A stretch of 64,000 nt of DNA, taken from positions 144,805,425-144,869,424 of the forward strand of contig NC_084483.1 of assembly GCF_030035675.1 (NCBI RefSeq), given 5' to 3'. Numbering within the stretch: position 1 is the first letter of the stretch; every line of letters starts with the position of its first letter. The translations under genes and the position numbers were made by a program. The DNA comes from Rhineura floridana. Its lineage: Eukaryota > Chordata > Lepidosauria > Squamata > Rhineuridae. The notes under the pieces were generated by a model, which saw nothing but the letters and a program-made list of their open reading frames with translations, was not told where the DNA came from and searched no databases. Positions 51,896-63,638 of the stretch are shown here, in pieces.

Positions 51896-54397
51896 TAAAT
51901 ACATTCTACCTGGGGACAAAACAGTTTTGCGGCTGCCCCTTCTGGCTCTGATGCTTGTTCTGGCTCTGTTGCCCCTTCTGGCTCAGTTGCCTGTTGTGGC
52001 TCAGTTGCCTCTTCTGCCTCAGATTCCTCACCTTCCTCTGCAGGTATATTGTTATACCTTCTGTGGTGGAAGAATAACTCAGCTTCTTCTTCCTTGTCGC
52101 TGTCATCCGTTTGGTGTGGTGCCCCTTCTGGTCGGTGTGTGCACTTTCTTTCATCAAAGTGGACAGCTCTGCATACTTCAACTTTGCCAGTTTTGGGATC
52201 TATTACTCTGTATCCCTTTTTTGTTGGAGAATATCCAATAAAAATCACTTCCCTGGCAGTGTTGTCAAGTTTGGACCTCTTTTCCTTTGGGATGTGCACA
52301 AAAGCCTTGCACTCAAATACACGGATGTGTGACATACTTGGTATCCTGTCATGCCACAGTTCGAATGGTGTTTTGTTGGTTGCAGATGCAGGAAGTCGGT
52401 TCTGCAGGTAAGTGGCAGTAACTGCAGCTTCTCCCCAGTACTCCTTTGGCAACTGCGCATCTACCAACAAGAAATTAATCATTTGTCCAAGAGTCCAGTT
52501 CATGTGTGCTGCAACCCCATTTTGCTCTGGGTTGGACACAACTGTAGTCTGGTGCTCTATGCCTTCCTCACAGAGAAAGTCTTGCATAGCCCAAGATACA
52601 TATTCTTTTGCATTGTCAGATCTTATGATCTGTGGCTTTCTGCCAAATTTGTTGGACACAATTCTAACATAGTTCTTCAGTTTTTGAAGTACTTGACTTT
52701 TCTCCCTTATGAGATACATTGTAGTATACCTGGAGTAGTCATCTATAAAAGTTAGCATGTATAAATTTCCACCTTGGGAGGGCATTCTCATTGGCCCACA
52801 TAGATCTATGTGAATTAACTCTAGAGGCTTTTTGGTTTTCCTCTCACTTTTCTTAGGAAATTTTGGTTTCACACTTTTAGTTTTAATACACCACTCGCAA
52901 GTCTGTGTACAATTGCACTGTCTCACTTTGAAGCCTCTTGCTAAATTCTCTTTTTTCAAGAGCAGTTACTCTTGTTAAGCTGGCATGACCCATCCTTCTA
53001 TGCCAGGTATGAAGGCATTGAGAATCATTGGTTTCCTTGACCACATTGGCTTGCATAGTTTCCAAGCAATCAACAATTAAAAGTCCATCTTTCACTTTTG
53101 CAGTGCAACTTATTACTCCTTTACTTTGAACATGAAAAAATTCTCCACTAATATGAAATTCGCCTCCAAAATTTAATATTCTAGTGACACTGATTAGATT
53201 GTCCTTAAAGTCTGGAACATAAAGAGAGTCCTTCAATTCTATCTTTCTTTTCTCATGTCCCACTTTACACAATAATTCCACTGTCCCTTTTCCTTCAGAA
53301 AAAATTTCCTCTCCAGATGCTGTCAGTATCTTTTGCCTGTGATTTTCAAAAATTTTAAACAGGTTCCTGTCATTTATTACATGTGATGTGGATCCTGAGT
53401 CAATTAAAAATCTGCTTTTACAGTCACTCTTGCTTGGATAAGATACATAGCTAAAATCCTCTGGTGAAGACATCCTTTGTCTTTGTTTAAACTTAAGGTC
53501 AGTTTGCCTGGGGGCCTCTCTCACCTCAGCCGGCCTCTGGTTAAAGTCAGGCCTTTCTCTCGTCTGCCCCCTATCGCAATTTCTTTGAAAATGGTTTTGA
53601 GAGCCACATTTGAAACACAGATCCCGCCTGTCTCCTCTCCTTTGTGGATTGTGGTGACTCATTCTTTTGTCCCTTTCTTGTCTGCCTCTAGCAAGGTTTG
53701 CTTCCTGTTGTTCTGACACAGCCTCCGGTTCCCGCCTTTCTTTAAAATCTTGATCTTTCAAGTACGATATAAGCTGACTTAAACTTTGTTCAGAATTTTC
53801 CAGTACACAGCAAATTAATTTATGATCCTGATTAAGAGAGCTTAAAAGCAAAGCCTTTTTCATATCCTCTTCTAAACATTTTCCACATCTCTCCAGTCTA
53901 GCAAGAAGGCTTGTAAAATTCTCTAAGTGTTTACTTAGACTGCCCCTGTCATTAGTTTCTTTCAGAGAAAACAACTTTTTGTACAGAAATAAGACGTGGC
54001 TCTTTGTTTTCTCATTATAGACTTCTTGCAACTTTTCATACATCTGTCTAACACTGTTGCAGCCTGTGCACAGATTCAGTGCTTGGTCTGATAGAGCAGA
54101 TATAAGCAGAGCTTTAGCATGCTTACATATCCATGAAGCTGTTGCATCTTCATCCCCAGCCGAGGGCTCTCTCTCAGTTAGGATTCCTTCCAGACCCTCT
54201 CCGCCAAGCAGGACTCTGAATCTTAAATCCCACAGATTGAAGTTATCCTTTTCAAGCCTTGGAACACATCTCTCCAGCAAAGTTACTTCAGTCATCTTTT
54301 CTATCTCTGTTCTGCTTTTCTTTCTAACTTAAAGTCTCCCTGTAAATTACAGGCAAGCACCTTTAGCTTCAGCTACAACTTGCATTCAACTTAGTTT

Positions 54398-54413
54398 GCT
54401 GGGCCCGTAACCC
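54398..54413 (-). other. Copia primer-binding site, initiator-Met tRNA half-molecule type
   Basis: On the minus strand, one base inside the 5' LTR, GGGTTACGGGCCCAGC matches, with one mismatch, the complement of the anticodon arm of vertebrate initiator methionine tRNA (GCTGGGCCCATAACCC). Drosophila copia is known to prime from an internal fragment of this tRNA instead of its 3' end, so the site fits the family. Confidence 0.82.
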
Positions 54414-54414
54414 T

Positions 54415-54956
54415 TGTTGCGTTGTGTGTAGTTCTGTTGCTTAATTTCGTTTAAAAGCAGCACCACAGCAGCAGAGAGTAACAGCAGATGTTGAAATGCG
54501 AGTGTGCCAGCGTGTGCGTGCGTTTGCCTAAGAAAGCAGGCTTTTACCCTGCATCAGCATCACTGAGACTGGAGACTTAGTAAAATAAGAAAAGCTACTT
54601 TATTTATAGAAATACATAGTAGATAGAAAAGGCAAAGCTAGTTCTAACTAACTAGCTAAGTTGGAGGCATAACTCCCAGGTGTAGGAGTCAGCCCCATGC
54701 TTGGAGAGAGAGCAGAGACAAAGGGAGTCTCCTCTCTCCTGGTCAGCCGGAGAACAAAGAGTGGAAAGGGCAGAAGGAGGAGGGGCAGGTAAGCTTCCCT
54801 AAAGGCGTCACAGTCTAGCGACAGAAGGAAGTCAGTCAGAGCATCACAGGTAAAAGGTATACAAAGCCTATCCATCTGAAGGACCCTAGCCCTATCTTCC
54901 TTCTGGAGCTTAAACAAAAGAACAAAACAGGAGTTGCTCTTGCCCCACTTCCAACA
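54415..54956 (-). repeat. Copia 5' LTR
   Basis: 542 bp, beginning TGTTGGAAGTGGGGCAAG on the minus strand and ending GCAACA. It holds an AATAAA and a tandem CTAGTTAGTTAG-type motif. Confidence 0.95.
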
Positions 54957-56159
54957 AAGGTAACCTCACCAAAAACTCCTGAGTAAACTTAGCAGTCATG
55001 GAATAAGAGGAGAGATCCCCTTGAGGATCAGAAACTGGCTAGGAAACAGAAAGTAAAGTGTAGAGATAAAGTGACAGTTCTCCCAGTTCAGGGTTGTAGA
55101 AAGTGGAGTCCTTCAAGGATCGGTATTGGGCCCTGTGCTTTTTAATTTGTTCATAAATAACCTAGAGTCAGTGGTGAGCAGTGAGGTGGCCAAGTTTGCT
55201 GATGGTACTAAAAATGGATTGTGAAGAGCTTCAAAAGGACATCTCCAAACTGAGTGAATGGGCAGTAAAATGGCAAATGCAATTCAACGTAAACTAGTTT
55301 AAAGTTATGCCTATTAGAGCAAAAAATCTTAATCTCACATATAAGCTAATGGGTTCTGAACTAGCGGTGACTAACCTGGAACAAGACCTTGGGGTTGTAT
55401 TAGATAGCTCAATGAAAATATCAACCCAGTGTGTGGCAGCTGTGAAAAAGGCACACTCCATTCTGGGAATTGCTAGGAAAGGTATTGAAAATAAAATTGC
55501 TGATATCATAATGCCATTATACAAACCTATGGTGTGGCCGCATTTGGAATACTGTGTACAGTTCTGGTCGCCTCACCTCAAAAAGGATATTGTAGAGTTG
55601 GAAAATGTTCAGAATACAACAACCAAAATGGTCAAGGAATGGAGCAACTCCTTCATGAGGAAAGGCTGCAGCATTTGGAGCGCAGGTTAGTTTAGATAAA
55701 AGGTGAGTGACATGATAGAAGTCTCTAAGATTATGCATGGCACAGAGAAAATGGGTAGAGGAAAGTTTTTCTCCCTCTCTCCTAACACTAGAAGTCATGG
55801 ACTTCCAATGAAGCCGAATGTTGGAAGATTCATGACAAACAAAAGGAAGTACTTCTTCACACAGAACATAGTTAAACTATGGAATTCGCTCCCACAAGAG
55901 GCAGTGATGGCCACCAACTTGGGTGGCTTTAAAAGAGGATGAGAGAAATTCATGGCGGATAAGGCTATCAGTAGCTACTAGTCATGATGGCTATGCTCTG
56001 CCTCTATAGTCGGAGGCAGTATGCTGGAAATCAACAGGAGGAGAGAGTGCTGTTTCACTCAGGTCCTACTTGCAAGCTTCCCATGGACTGTGAGAACAGG
56101 ATGCTGGGCTAGATGGGCCATTGGCCTGATCCAGCAGGGTCTTCTTATATACTGGGTGG

Positions 56160-57440
56160 TGTTGCTGACATCACTTCAGTGTCACAAGTCTTTCTGCTGC
56201 CTACCCATGCCATTTTGAATGCTCTGCCAATTTTTAGACTCTCTCTTGAGCACACACTTTGTTATTTTTTGGGGGGCTGGGCACTCATCCTCTCCAGCAC
56301 TGATATAGGTATTCTGCAATTAAATAAATGAATAATCCCTGCATATTCTGTCCTAGCAAGCTGTATTGTTGCTGTGTTCCATTATGTGAGGCTACTTGTG
56401 TCTGTTACTAGTAAAAAGCTAAGGAAACAGTATTACCCTTATAAGAAAGGGCCTTTGTTTGGAAAGGTCTTAACTTTGCAAAGTAGTTCGGGCAACAGTT
56501 ATAATGGGGGAGAGTTTCTTCATTGCAAGTAACAAAGTAGTTTTCTGCATGCAGTCACACTGAAACTCTGATGTTGCAATCTGGCAGGAACTCAGTGGGT
56601 ACCAGTGGCAACTGGGAAGAGCAGACAAAGGAACATTCACAAGGCTTGCTGAGAAGACAAAGAACAGCTTGCCTCCCAAAAGGATTGGGATGACTTCAAA
56701 CAGCAGGATGCAGAAATAGAGTTCTGATGAAAAAATGCAAAGGAACTTCAGGAAAACAAACGGGGAGACACAGTGGCTTTCAATAACTTTTCCATTTGAA
56801 GAGACAAGGATTGATTGATACTTCCTTGCACTGGCTCCAACTTTCAGAGCGAGTTGCAGATGGCTGTCATTTACTTTCTGAAGTATTACCTCATGAAAAT
56901 ATTGTGAAAATACAGTATCTAATTATACAGCCATGAGGGCTGTATACTATAGTCAGCATGGACTTTTTGCATTCCACAACGTTAAATTGAAAATACCCCC
57001 ATGCCATTCTGATGCTTCCCATAAGCTCATTTCAAAACAAAACCTTACAAAACTTAGTCCTGAACTCAGAAACACTTGCTTAACAACCCTCTGAATTTTC
57101 ATGGCGATACACAAAACAGAGAGAATCGAGAGTTCAACATGTAAAAAGAGAGAGAAAAACCAGACCCCTTTTGGACTTTTTTCTGTCAGAGTTCTCATAA
57201 TTTGTTGAAATTAATAAAAAATCAGCCATGTTCACAGAGTACCTGTAATCCTATTACTGACCTTGCCCCATACTCTGACGTTCATCTTCTGCAGTTTAAA
57301 AGTTAAAAAAATGCCTGGCCGTTTTTTAAGTAATTTAACAAATTAAACATTGAACTCAATGATAATGTTGGGCATGCTCAGTAAGAACCAATTGTCAGTG
57401 TTCTAAAAGCCAGATTCGCAGCTGCTTGGCGTGGCTCATC
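56160..57440. other. Unassigned sequence
   Basis: No recognised gene or repeat. Open frames under 85 codons are unplaced. Confidence 0.4.
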
Positions 57441-57444
57441 TGGG

Positions 57445-57733
57445 GGCCACACCCACACTAGACCTTTATTTCACTTTAGACAGTCATGGCTTCTGCCAAA
57501 GAATCCTGGAAAGTGTAGTTTGTGAAGGGTGCTGAAAGGAGGCTCCTATTCCACTAACAGAGCTCCCGTGGCCAGAGTGGTATAACAGTCAGCCACTCTG
57601 ATTGAAGTTCTGTGAGGGGAACAGGGCATCTCCTAGCAACTCTCAGCACCCTTTACTAACTACACTTCCCAGGATTCTTTGGGAGAAGCCATGACTATCT
57701 AAAGAGAAATAAAGGTCTGGTGTGGATGTGCCC
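57445..57733. mobile_element. TIR element (AGAATCCTGG family), long copy
   Basis: About 75-bp inverted ends: GGCCACACCCACACTAGACC TTTATTTCAC at the left and AAATAAAGGTCTGGTGTGGA TGTGCCC at the right, with inner GTCATGGCTTCTGCCAAAGA ATCCTGG / CCAGGATTCTTTGGGAGAAG CCATGAC. An inner small hairpin CAGAGTGG ... CCACTCTG lies at 57575-57602. Related to 13782-13940. Non-autonomous; the target duplication is unclear, so the superfamily is not assigned. Confidence 0.8.
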
Positions 57734-58265
57734 AGGGACAGCTACATGTGCCTGCTGCAGAATAAAAAGTTGGGGGAAATCCTGAAAAAGAATGATATTG
57801 TTCACAATGTTTTCCTTTTGGAAAGGAAAGAGGCTTCCTCTCTGCCCAGTGTCCACCTATCCAATCTCCTCCCCTCCCCCTTCCTCCCTCCCCCTCCCCT
57901 TCCTGCCCCTCTCCCAGGTCAGTTTTACCTATCCTAAGCATAATTGTACAGGAGTAAATCCCACTGAAGTCAAAAAGCATGCAAATAATCGAAGCTGCCC
58001 TCCCATCCTCCTCCCTCCTATCTCCTCCCTCTTGCCCCTTCCCTCCCTCTCCTTTCCCCTCCCCATTCCCTCCCCATTCCCTTCCCCTCTCCCTCCCCTC
58101 CCCTCCCCTCCCCTCCCCTCCCTTCCCCTCCCCTCCCCCTCCCTTCCCCTCCCCATTCCCTCCTCTCCCCCTCCCCATTCTCTCATCTCCCCCTCCCCAT
58201 TCCCTCCTCTCCCCTCCCCCTCTCCCCTCCTCTCCCCCTCCCCATGGTCAATTTTACCTGTCCTA

Positions 58266-59008
58266 GGACTACAACCTGGGAGACCCACACAGCCATGAAG
58301 CTCACTGGGTGACCTTGGGCCAGTCACTGCCTCTCAGCCTCAGTGTCAAACATGGGGGTTCACAGAGGCATGCAGCTAATGAACAGATAAGGCCAGGCTA
58401 TAAATCTGCCAGGCAGGAGGAACCAGGGAGTCAGCCAGTGTGTTTTACCATTTGGGAAGCGCTGAAGGAGGAGGCAGAGAAGTCCTTAAGGGAGTCCAAA
58501 TGTCCAGAAACCAAGAGGTCTGATCAGGCAGGACAGGGTTCAAGGCACGGGTTTAACAGGAGAGCTGGAGTAATGTTTGCAGCAAGGCTTGACATTGACT
58601 TTAGTAAGGAGTCTCCCTTTCCTTCCAGCCTTTTGTTCTCTGCATGCTGGCCCAGGTGCTTCCAATCAGCCTGTGTTCTTGCGAGCTCTCCTGCTCCTTA
58701 ATCGCACTGATTGCCTTTGTTGCTGCAACACGTGTTGGTGTCTTCTCTCTGCTGGGGAAGGGGCAGCCTCCTGGTCACTTCCTGATTCTGCCAGGCAGCT
58801 CCCTCAGGAGCTTGTCTCTGGTCTGGTGAAGGGTCCAGGGCTGTCTCCCTGCTTGTCCTCTCTCCTGGGTCTGCAGTCTCCCATTCCTTTTCCTCCTCGG
58901 ATGAGTCCTCCGAGGGGGGCATGACACTCAGAGGAAGGCAATGGTAAACCACCTCTAAATAGGGTCTCCATAAGTTGGAATCAACCTGAAGGCAGTCCAT
59001 TTCATTTT
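58266..59008 (+). mobile_element. Sauria-type SINE, truncated, split by a solo LTR
   Basis: Left part 58266-58343 (GACTACAACCTGGGAGACCC, ACACAGCCATGAAGCTCACT GGGTGACCTTGGGCC) and right part 58927-59008 (CTCAGAGGAAGGCAATGGTA AACCACCTC, then CATAAGTTGGAATCAACCTG AAGGCAGTCC). The tRNA-like head is mostly missing, so it cannot be transcribed from its own promoter. It sits inside the second core of the tandem array. Confidence 0.87.
58344..58926. mobile_element. Solo LTR of an LTR retroelement
   Basis: 583 bp with TGTCA...TGACA ends, flanked by CTCAG on both sides (58339-58343 and 58927-58931), a perfect 5-bp target duplication within the SINE. A CTATAAA box near 58400 lies in the left part. No internal coding region remains, so this is the usual LTR-LTR recombination product. 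Family (ERV or gypsy) not resolved. Confidence 0.82.
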
Positions 59009-59370
59009 CAAGCATGATTGCATGGGAGTAAATCCCATTGAACTCAATAAGCATACAAATGATCAAACCTGTCCTCCCCTCCTCCTCCTCCCCATCACCT
59101 CCTTTTTGCCCCTTTTCTCCCCCTTCCTTCATCCCTTCTCCTCCCCTTCCAATTTCCTCCTTCCCCCTCTTCCCCTTTCTGCTACCCTCTTCCCCCTTCC
59201 TCTTTCCCTCTACTCTCCCCTCCTCCTCCTCCTCCCACATGGTCCATTTTACCTATCCTAGCCATGATTGCATGGGAGTAAATCCCACTGAACTCAATAA
59301 GCATGCAAATGATCAGACCTGCCTTTCTCCTCCTTCCCCTCTCCTCTCCCTTCCTCTTCCTTTCTTCCTC

Positions 59371-62135
59371 ATAAGAACATAAGAACATAAGAAGAGCCTG
59401 CTGGATCAGGCCAGTGGCCCATCTAGTCCAGCATCCTGTTCTCACAGTGGCCAACCAGGTGCCTGGGGGAAGCCCGCAAGTAGGACCCGAGTGCAAGAAC
59501 ACTCTCCCCTCCTGAGGCTTCCGGCAACTGGTTTTCAGAAGGATGCTGCCTCTGACTAGGGTAGCAGAGCACAGCCATCACGGCTAGTAGCCATTGATAG
59601 CCCTGTCCTCCATGAATTTGTCTAATCTTCTTTTAAAGCCATCCAAGCTGGTGGCCATTACTGCGTCTTGTGGGAGCAATAACTATGCGCTGAGTAAAGA
59701 AGTACTTCCTTTGGTCTGTCCTGAATCTTCCAACATTCAGCTTCTTTGAATGTCCACGAGTTCTAGTATTATGAGAGAGGGAGAAGAACTTTTCTCTATC
59801 CACTTTCTCAATGCCATGCATAATTTTATACACTTCTATCATGTCTCCTCTGACCCGCCTTTTCTCTAAACTAAAAAGCCCCAAATGCTGCAACCTTTCC
59901 TCGTAAGGCAGTCGCTCCATCCCCTTGATCATTCTGATTGCCCTCTTCTGAACCTTTTCCAACTCTATAATATCCTTTTTGAGATGAGGCGACCAGAACT
60001 GTACACAGTATTCCAAATGCGGCCGCACCATAGATTTATACAATGGCATTATGATATCGGCTGTTTTATTTTCAATACCTTTCCTAATTATCGCTAGCAT
60101 GGAATTTGCCTTTTTCACAGCTGCCGCACACTGGGTCGACATTTTCATCGTGCTGTCCACTACAACCCCGAGGTCTCTCTCCTGGTCGGTCACCGCCAGT
60201 TCAGACCCCATGAGCGTATATGTGAAATTAAGATTTTTTGCTCCAATATGCATAATTTTACACTTGTTTATATTGAATTGCATTTGCCATTTTTCTGCCC
60301 ATTCACTCAGTTTGGAGAGGTCTTTTTGGAGCTCTTCGCAATCCCTTTTTGTTTTAACAACCCTGAACAATTTAGTGTCATCAGCAAACTTGGCCACTTC
60401 ACTGCTCACTCCTAATTCTAGGTCATTAATGAACAAGTTGAAGAGTACAGGTCCCCATGAGGGACACCACTTTGTACAGCCCTCCATTGGGAGAACTGTC
60501 CATTTATTCCTACTCTCTGCTTTCTGCTTCTTAACCAATTTCTTATCCACAAGAGGACCTCTCCTCTTATTCCATGACTGCTAAACTTCCTCAGAAGCCT
60601 TTGGTGAGGTACCTTGTCAAACGCTTTTTGAAAGTCTAAGTACACTATGTCCACTGGATCACCTCTATCTATATGCTTGTTGACACTCTCAAAGAATTCT
60701 AATAGGTTACTGAGACAGGACTTTCCCTTGCAGAAGCCATGCTGGCTCTGCTTCAGCAAGGCTTGTTCTTCTATGTGCTTAGTTAATCTAGCTTTAATCA
60801 TACTTTCTACCAGTTTTCCAGGGACAGAAGTTAAGCTAACTGGCCTGTAATTTCCGGGATCCCCTCTGTATCCCTTTTTGAAGATTGGCGTTACATTTGC
60901 CACTTTCCAGTCCTCAGGCACGGAGGAGGACCCGAGGGACAAGTTACATATTTTAGTTAGTAGATCAGCAATTTCACCTTTGAGTTCTTTGAGAACTCTC
61001 GGGTGGATGCCATCCGGGCTCGGTGATTTGTCAGTTTTTATATTGTCCATTAAGCTTAGAACTTCCTCTCTCGTTACCACTATTTGTCTCAGTTCCTCAG
61101 AATCCCTTCCTGCAAATGTTAGTTCAGGTTCAGGGATCTGCCCTATATCTTCCACTGTGAAGACAGATGCAAAGAATTCATTTAGCTTCTCTGCAATCTC
61201 CTTATCGTTCTTTAGTACACCTTTGACTCCCTTATCATCCAAGGGTCCAATTGTCTCCCTAGATGGTCTCCTGCTTTGAATGTATTTATAGAATTTTTTC
61301 TTGTTGGTTTTTATGTTCTTAGCAATGTGCTCCTCAAATTCTGTTTTAGCATCCCTTATTGTCTTCTTGCATTTCTTTTGCCAGAGTTTGTGTTCTTTTT
61401 TATTTTCTTCATTTGGACAAGACTTCCATTTTTTGAAGGAAGACTTTTTGCCTCTAAGAGCTTCCTTGACTTTGCTCGTTAACCATGCTGGCATCTTCTT
61501 GGCCCTGGCGGTACCTTTTCTGATCTGCGGTATGCACTCCAGTTGAGCTTCTAATATAGTGTTTTTAAACAACTTCCAAGCATTTTCGAGTGATGTGACC
61601 CTCTGGACTTTGTTTTTCAGCTTTCTTTTTACCAATCCCCTCATTTTTGTGAACTTTCCTCTTTTGAAGTCAAATGTGACTGTGTTGGATTTTCTTGGCA
61701 ATTGGCCAGTTACATGTATGTTTAATTTAATAGCACTGTGGTCACTGCTCCCAATCGGTTCAACAACACTTACATCTCGCACCAGGTCCCGGTCCCCACT
61801 GAGGATTAAGTCCAGGGTTGCCATCCCTCTGGTCGGTTCCATGACCAACTGGTCTAGGGAATAGTCATTTAGAATATCTAGAAACTTTGCTTCTTTGTCA
61901 TGACTGGAACACATATGCAGCCAGTCTATGTCCGGGTAGTTGAAGTCACCCATTACTACCACATTTCCTAGTTTGGATGCTTCCTCAATTTAATATCTCA
62001 TCTCAAGGTCTCCCTGAGCATTTTGATCAGAGGGACGATAGATTGTTCCCAGTATTAAGTCCCTCCTGGGGCATGGTATCACCACCCACAACGATTCTGT
62101 GGAGGAGTCTGCCTCTTTTGGGGTTTTGAGCTTGC
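59371..62135 (-). mobile_element. CR1 LINE, nearly continuous ORF2
   Basis: Minus strand. The partial AP endonuclease (SLWVVIPCPRRDLILGTIYR PSDQN, VVVMGDFNYPDIDW, SDHSAIKLNI) leads through a Lys-rich linker to the reverse transcriptase (VANVTPIFKKGYRGDPGNYR PVSLTSVPGK, SQHGFCKGKSCLSNL, LDFQKAFDKVPHQRLL, GPVLFNLFINDL, KFADDTKLF with the catalytic FADD intact) and the C-terminus ([46 protein letters not shown]). I see one in-frame stop (61990), a small deletion at the GVPQGS box (about 60455) and another near 59690. The tail is three ATAAGAAC units at 59371-59394. 5' truncated; the youngest-looking CR1 here. Confidence 0.93.
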
Positions 62136-62470
62136 TTCTTCTTCTTGCTTCCTTCTTCCTCCCCCCCTGCCTACTCCAGGCCTCCTTCCCCATGGTCAGT
62201 TTTACCTATCCTAAAAATGACTGCATGGGAGTAAATCCAATTGAACTCAATAAACATGCAAATGATCAAACCTGCCTGCCTCCTCCCCCTCCTGCCTGCT
62301 TCCCTCTCCCTCCTCTCCTCATGATCTCCTGTGGTCAGTTTCACCTTTCCTAAGCATAATTGCAGGGGAGTAAATCCCACTGAACTCAATAAGCATGCAA
62401 ATGATCGAGCCATTCTAAGCAAACTTGCACAGGATCCCATTTCTTACCTCCCAGATTAAAAAGCTGAGAA

Positions 62471-62745
62471 ATTCACTAATAGGCAAAAAACCTTGCAGTT
62501 TAAGAACATACCAACAGATATTTCTATCAAACTTTAAAAAGCACGGAAATTGGGCAGCTATAGTGAATGCACCAGGGGAGCAGGAGACCTGACCTCCTCT
62601 CTGAGATATTGGACTGCCCTACAAATTTGTAAAAATGCAACCACAATTTGGGGTGGTCTTTCACAGTCCAATCCACTTCCTGTGTAACTTGGAAGAATGT
62701 GGTAACATGTGCCTCTGAGCATATGGTGAGTGGTGGCAACACCTG
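62471..62745 (+). repeat. Large inverted repeat, left arm
   Basis: Matches the reverse complement of 63639-63923 at high similarity (a few mismatches and small indels), for example CAGACCTGACCTCC-type stretches, TGAGATATTGGACTGCCCTA, AAATGCAACCACAATTTGGG and CTTGGAAGAATGTGGTAACA. No coding potential recognised. Confidence 0.93.
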
Positions 62746-63638
62746 CAATCAGCCCAAATAACAGAAACAAGACATGTGCTGTGCTGATCTTGTTTTAGCA
62801 GAGAGGAAGCAATAATATTAAGATAAGTGATATAGTTCAGATAGCCACTTTAAATATGTTTGATTTAATTTGCAATTTTAGTGAAGATTCCTACAATAAA
62901 TCATTTTCTTTTGCTTCTGTTTCTGTGAAAATGTGAAATACAGCAACACTTTGCAACACTAAAAAAAAGCTCCAAAAACAATTGTGGAATAATGGCACTG
63001 ACTGTTCTGCAGATTAGTTTCCAATGGACATGAGGAGTGTCTCAGTTTGCACAAGATAAAACAGTGGGAGGTGAAATATATTCTAGCAAAATTCTAGGTG
63101 TGCCCTGTGTTTTTAATTGACCATGCCCACCCTTCCTTAAGTGGAGTGGTTTAAGCATAGCAGGCTGAACACATGCATGAAATCTATTACCGATTGTATT
63201 GTTTTATTGTTTATTGTTTTATTTATGTATTATTGATGTTTAAGCATAGCAGGCTGAAAACAACCATCTTGGGCAGGCCAAAGTTTGTTTTTCCCCACAG
63301 CTAGAGTCATTGCTTAAGTAGCAACATATTATAATCAGTCTGATTTTACATCAAACTGCTGTTTCAGATTCAACTGTTAATGTGCCCAAAATGGAAATAG
63401 AGCATAACCTCCAGTTTGAAACACAAAAGGCTGTCTTCACCATCATATGACACTGACCAATAAAAACGCTTTGAAATTAATAAAAATAAATTTGACACAG
63501 ATTTCTGGGATGAATAATGAGAGAAATATAATCTTCTAGGTTAGAATCTCTGTAGAAACAGTAATAACACAGAAAAGAAGCAAAGTAAGAAGAACACCAA
63601 CAAACATACAAAGATGTAATTCTCCATCTTTGGAGATG
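62746..63638. other. Spacer of the large inverted repeat, unassigned
   Basis: About 893 bp of AT-rich sequence. AGCATAGCAGGCTGAA occurs twice (near 63156 and 63244), suggesting a short internal duplication. No gene recognised. Confidence 0.6.

Larger units (their letters stand above)
50189..54956 (-). mobile_element. Ty1/copia LTR retrotransposon, broken, fairly young
   Basis: Bounded by two similar LTRs (50189-50707 and 54415-54956) with TG...CA ends, and flanked by AAGGT on both sides (50184-50188 and 54957-54961), a 5-bp target duplication within CR1. Recognisable parts on the minus strand, in copia order: Gag with a CCHC knuckle and aspartic protease (about 53000-54295), integrase (about 51920-52960), and reverse transcriptase/RNase H remnants (50745-51197). 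Protease-integrase before reverse transcriptase marks copia rather than gypsy. The LTRs differ at about six bases and three indels, so insertion was recent on the scale of the other fossils. It is broken, with several breaks, and also holds foreign sequence near 51243-51895. Confidence 0.93.
49745..56150 (+). mobile_element. CR1 LINE split by a copia element
   Basis: Left part 49745-50188: CR1 from KIKTGKLLGLDGIHQRVLK through FTSIPEDWKAANATPIFKKG SRG to the segment reading EAFDK. Right part 54957-56150: it resumes at GTAACCTCACCAAAAACTCC TG, then DCEELQKDISKLSEWAVKWQ MQFNVN, LTYKLMGSELAVTNLEQDLG VVLDSSMK, MPLYKPMVWPHLEYCVQFWS PHLKKD and the 3' end GGATGCTGGGCTAGATGGGC CATTGGCCTGATCCAGCAGG. 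Many stops and frameshifts; older than the copia insertion. Confidence 0.9.
57855..62413 (+). repeat. Pyrimidine-rich tandem array, interrupted
   Basis: Five copies of a core of about 80 bp (GGTCAGTTTTACCTATCCTA, GGGAGTAAATCCCACTGAAC, TCAATAAGCATGCAAATGAT C) at 57917-57999, 58244-58266 plus 59009-59070, 59240-59325, 62191-62280 and 62331-62413. The first four are followed by, and the array is preceded by, 55-250 bp of almost pure C/T. A SINE splits the second core and a CR1 lies in the pyrimidine tract after the third. Translations of the tract are low complexity and are not genes. Confidence 0.88.

Noticed and set aside
51927-52755. Plus-strand frames of up to 134 codons
   Set aside because: They lie antisense to the copia integrase region; shadows.
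57699-58327. Long overlapping open frames rich in Gly/Glu/Arg (minus) or Pro/Ser/Leu (plus)
   Set aside because: They are translations of the C/T-rich tandem array; low complexity on both strands and in several frames.
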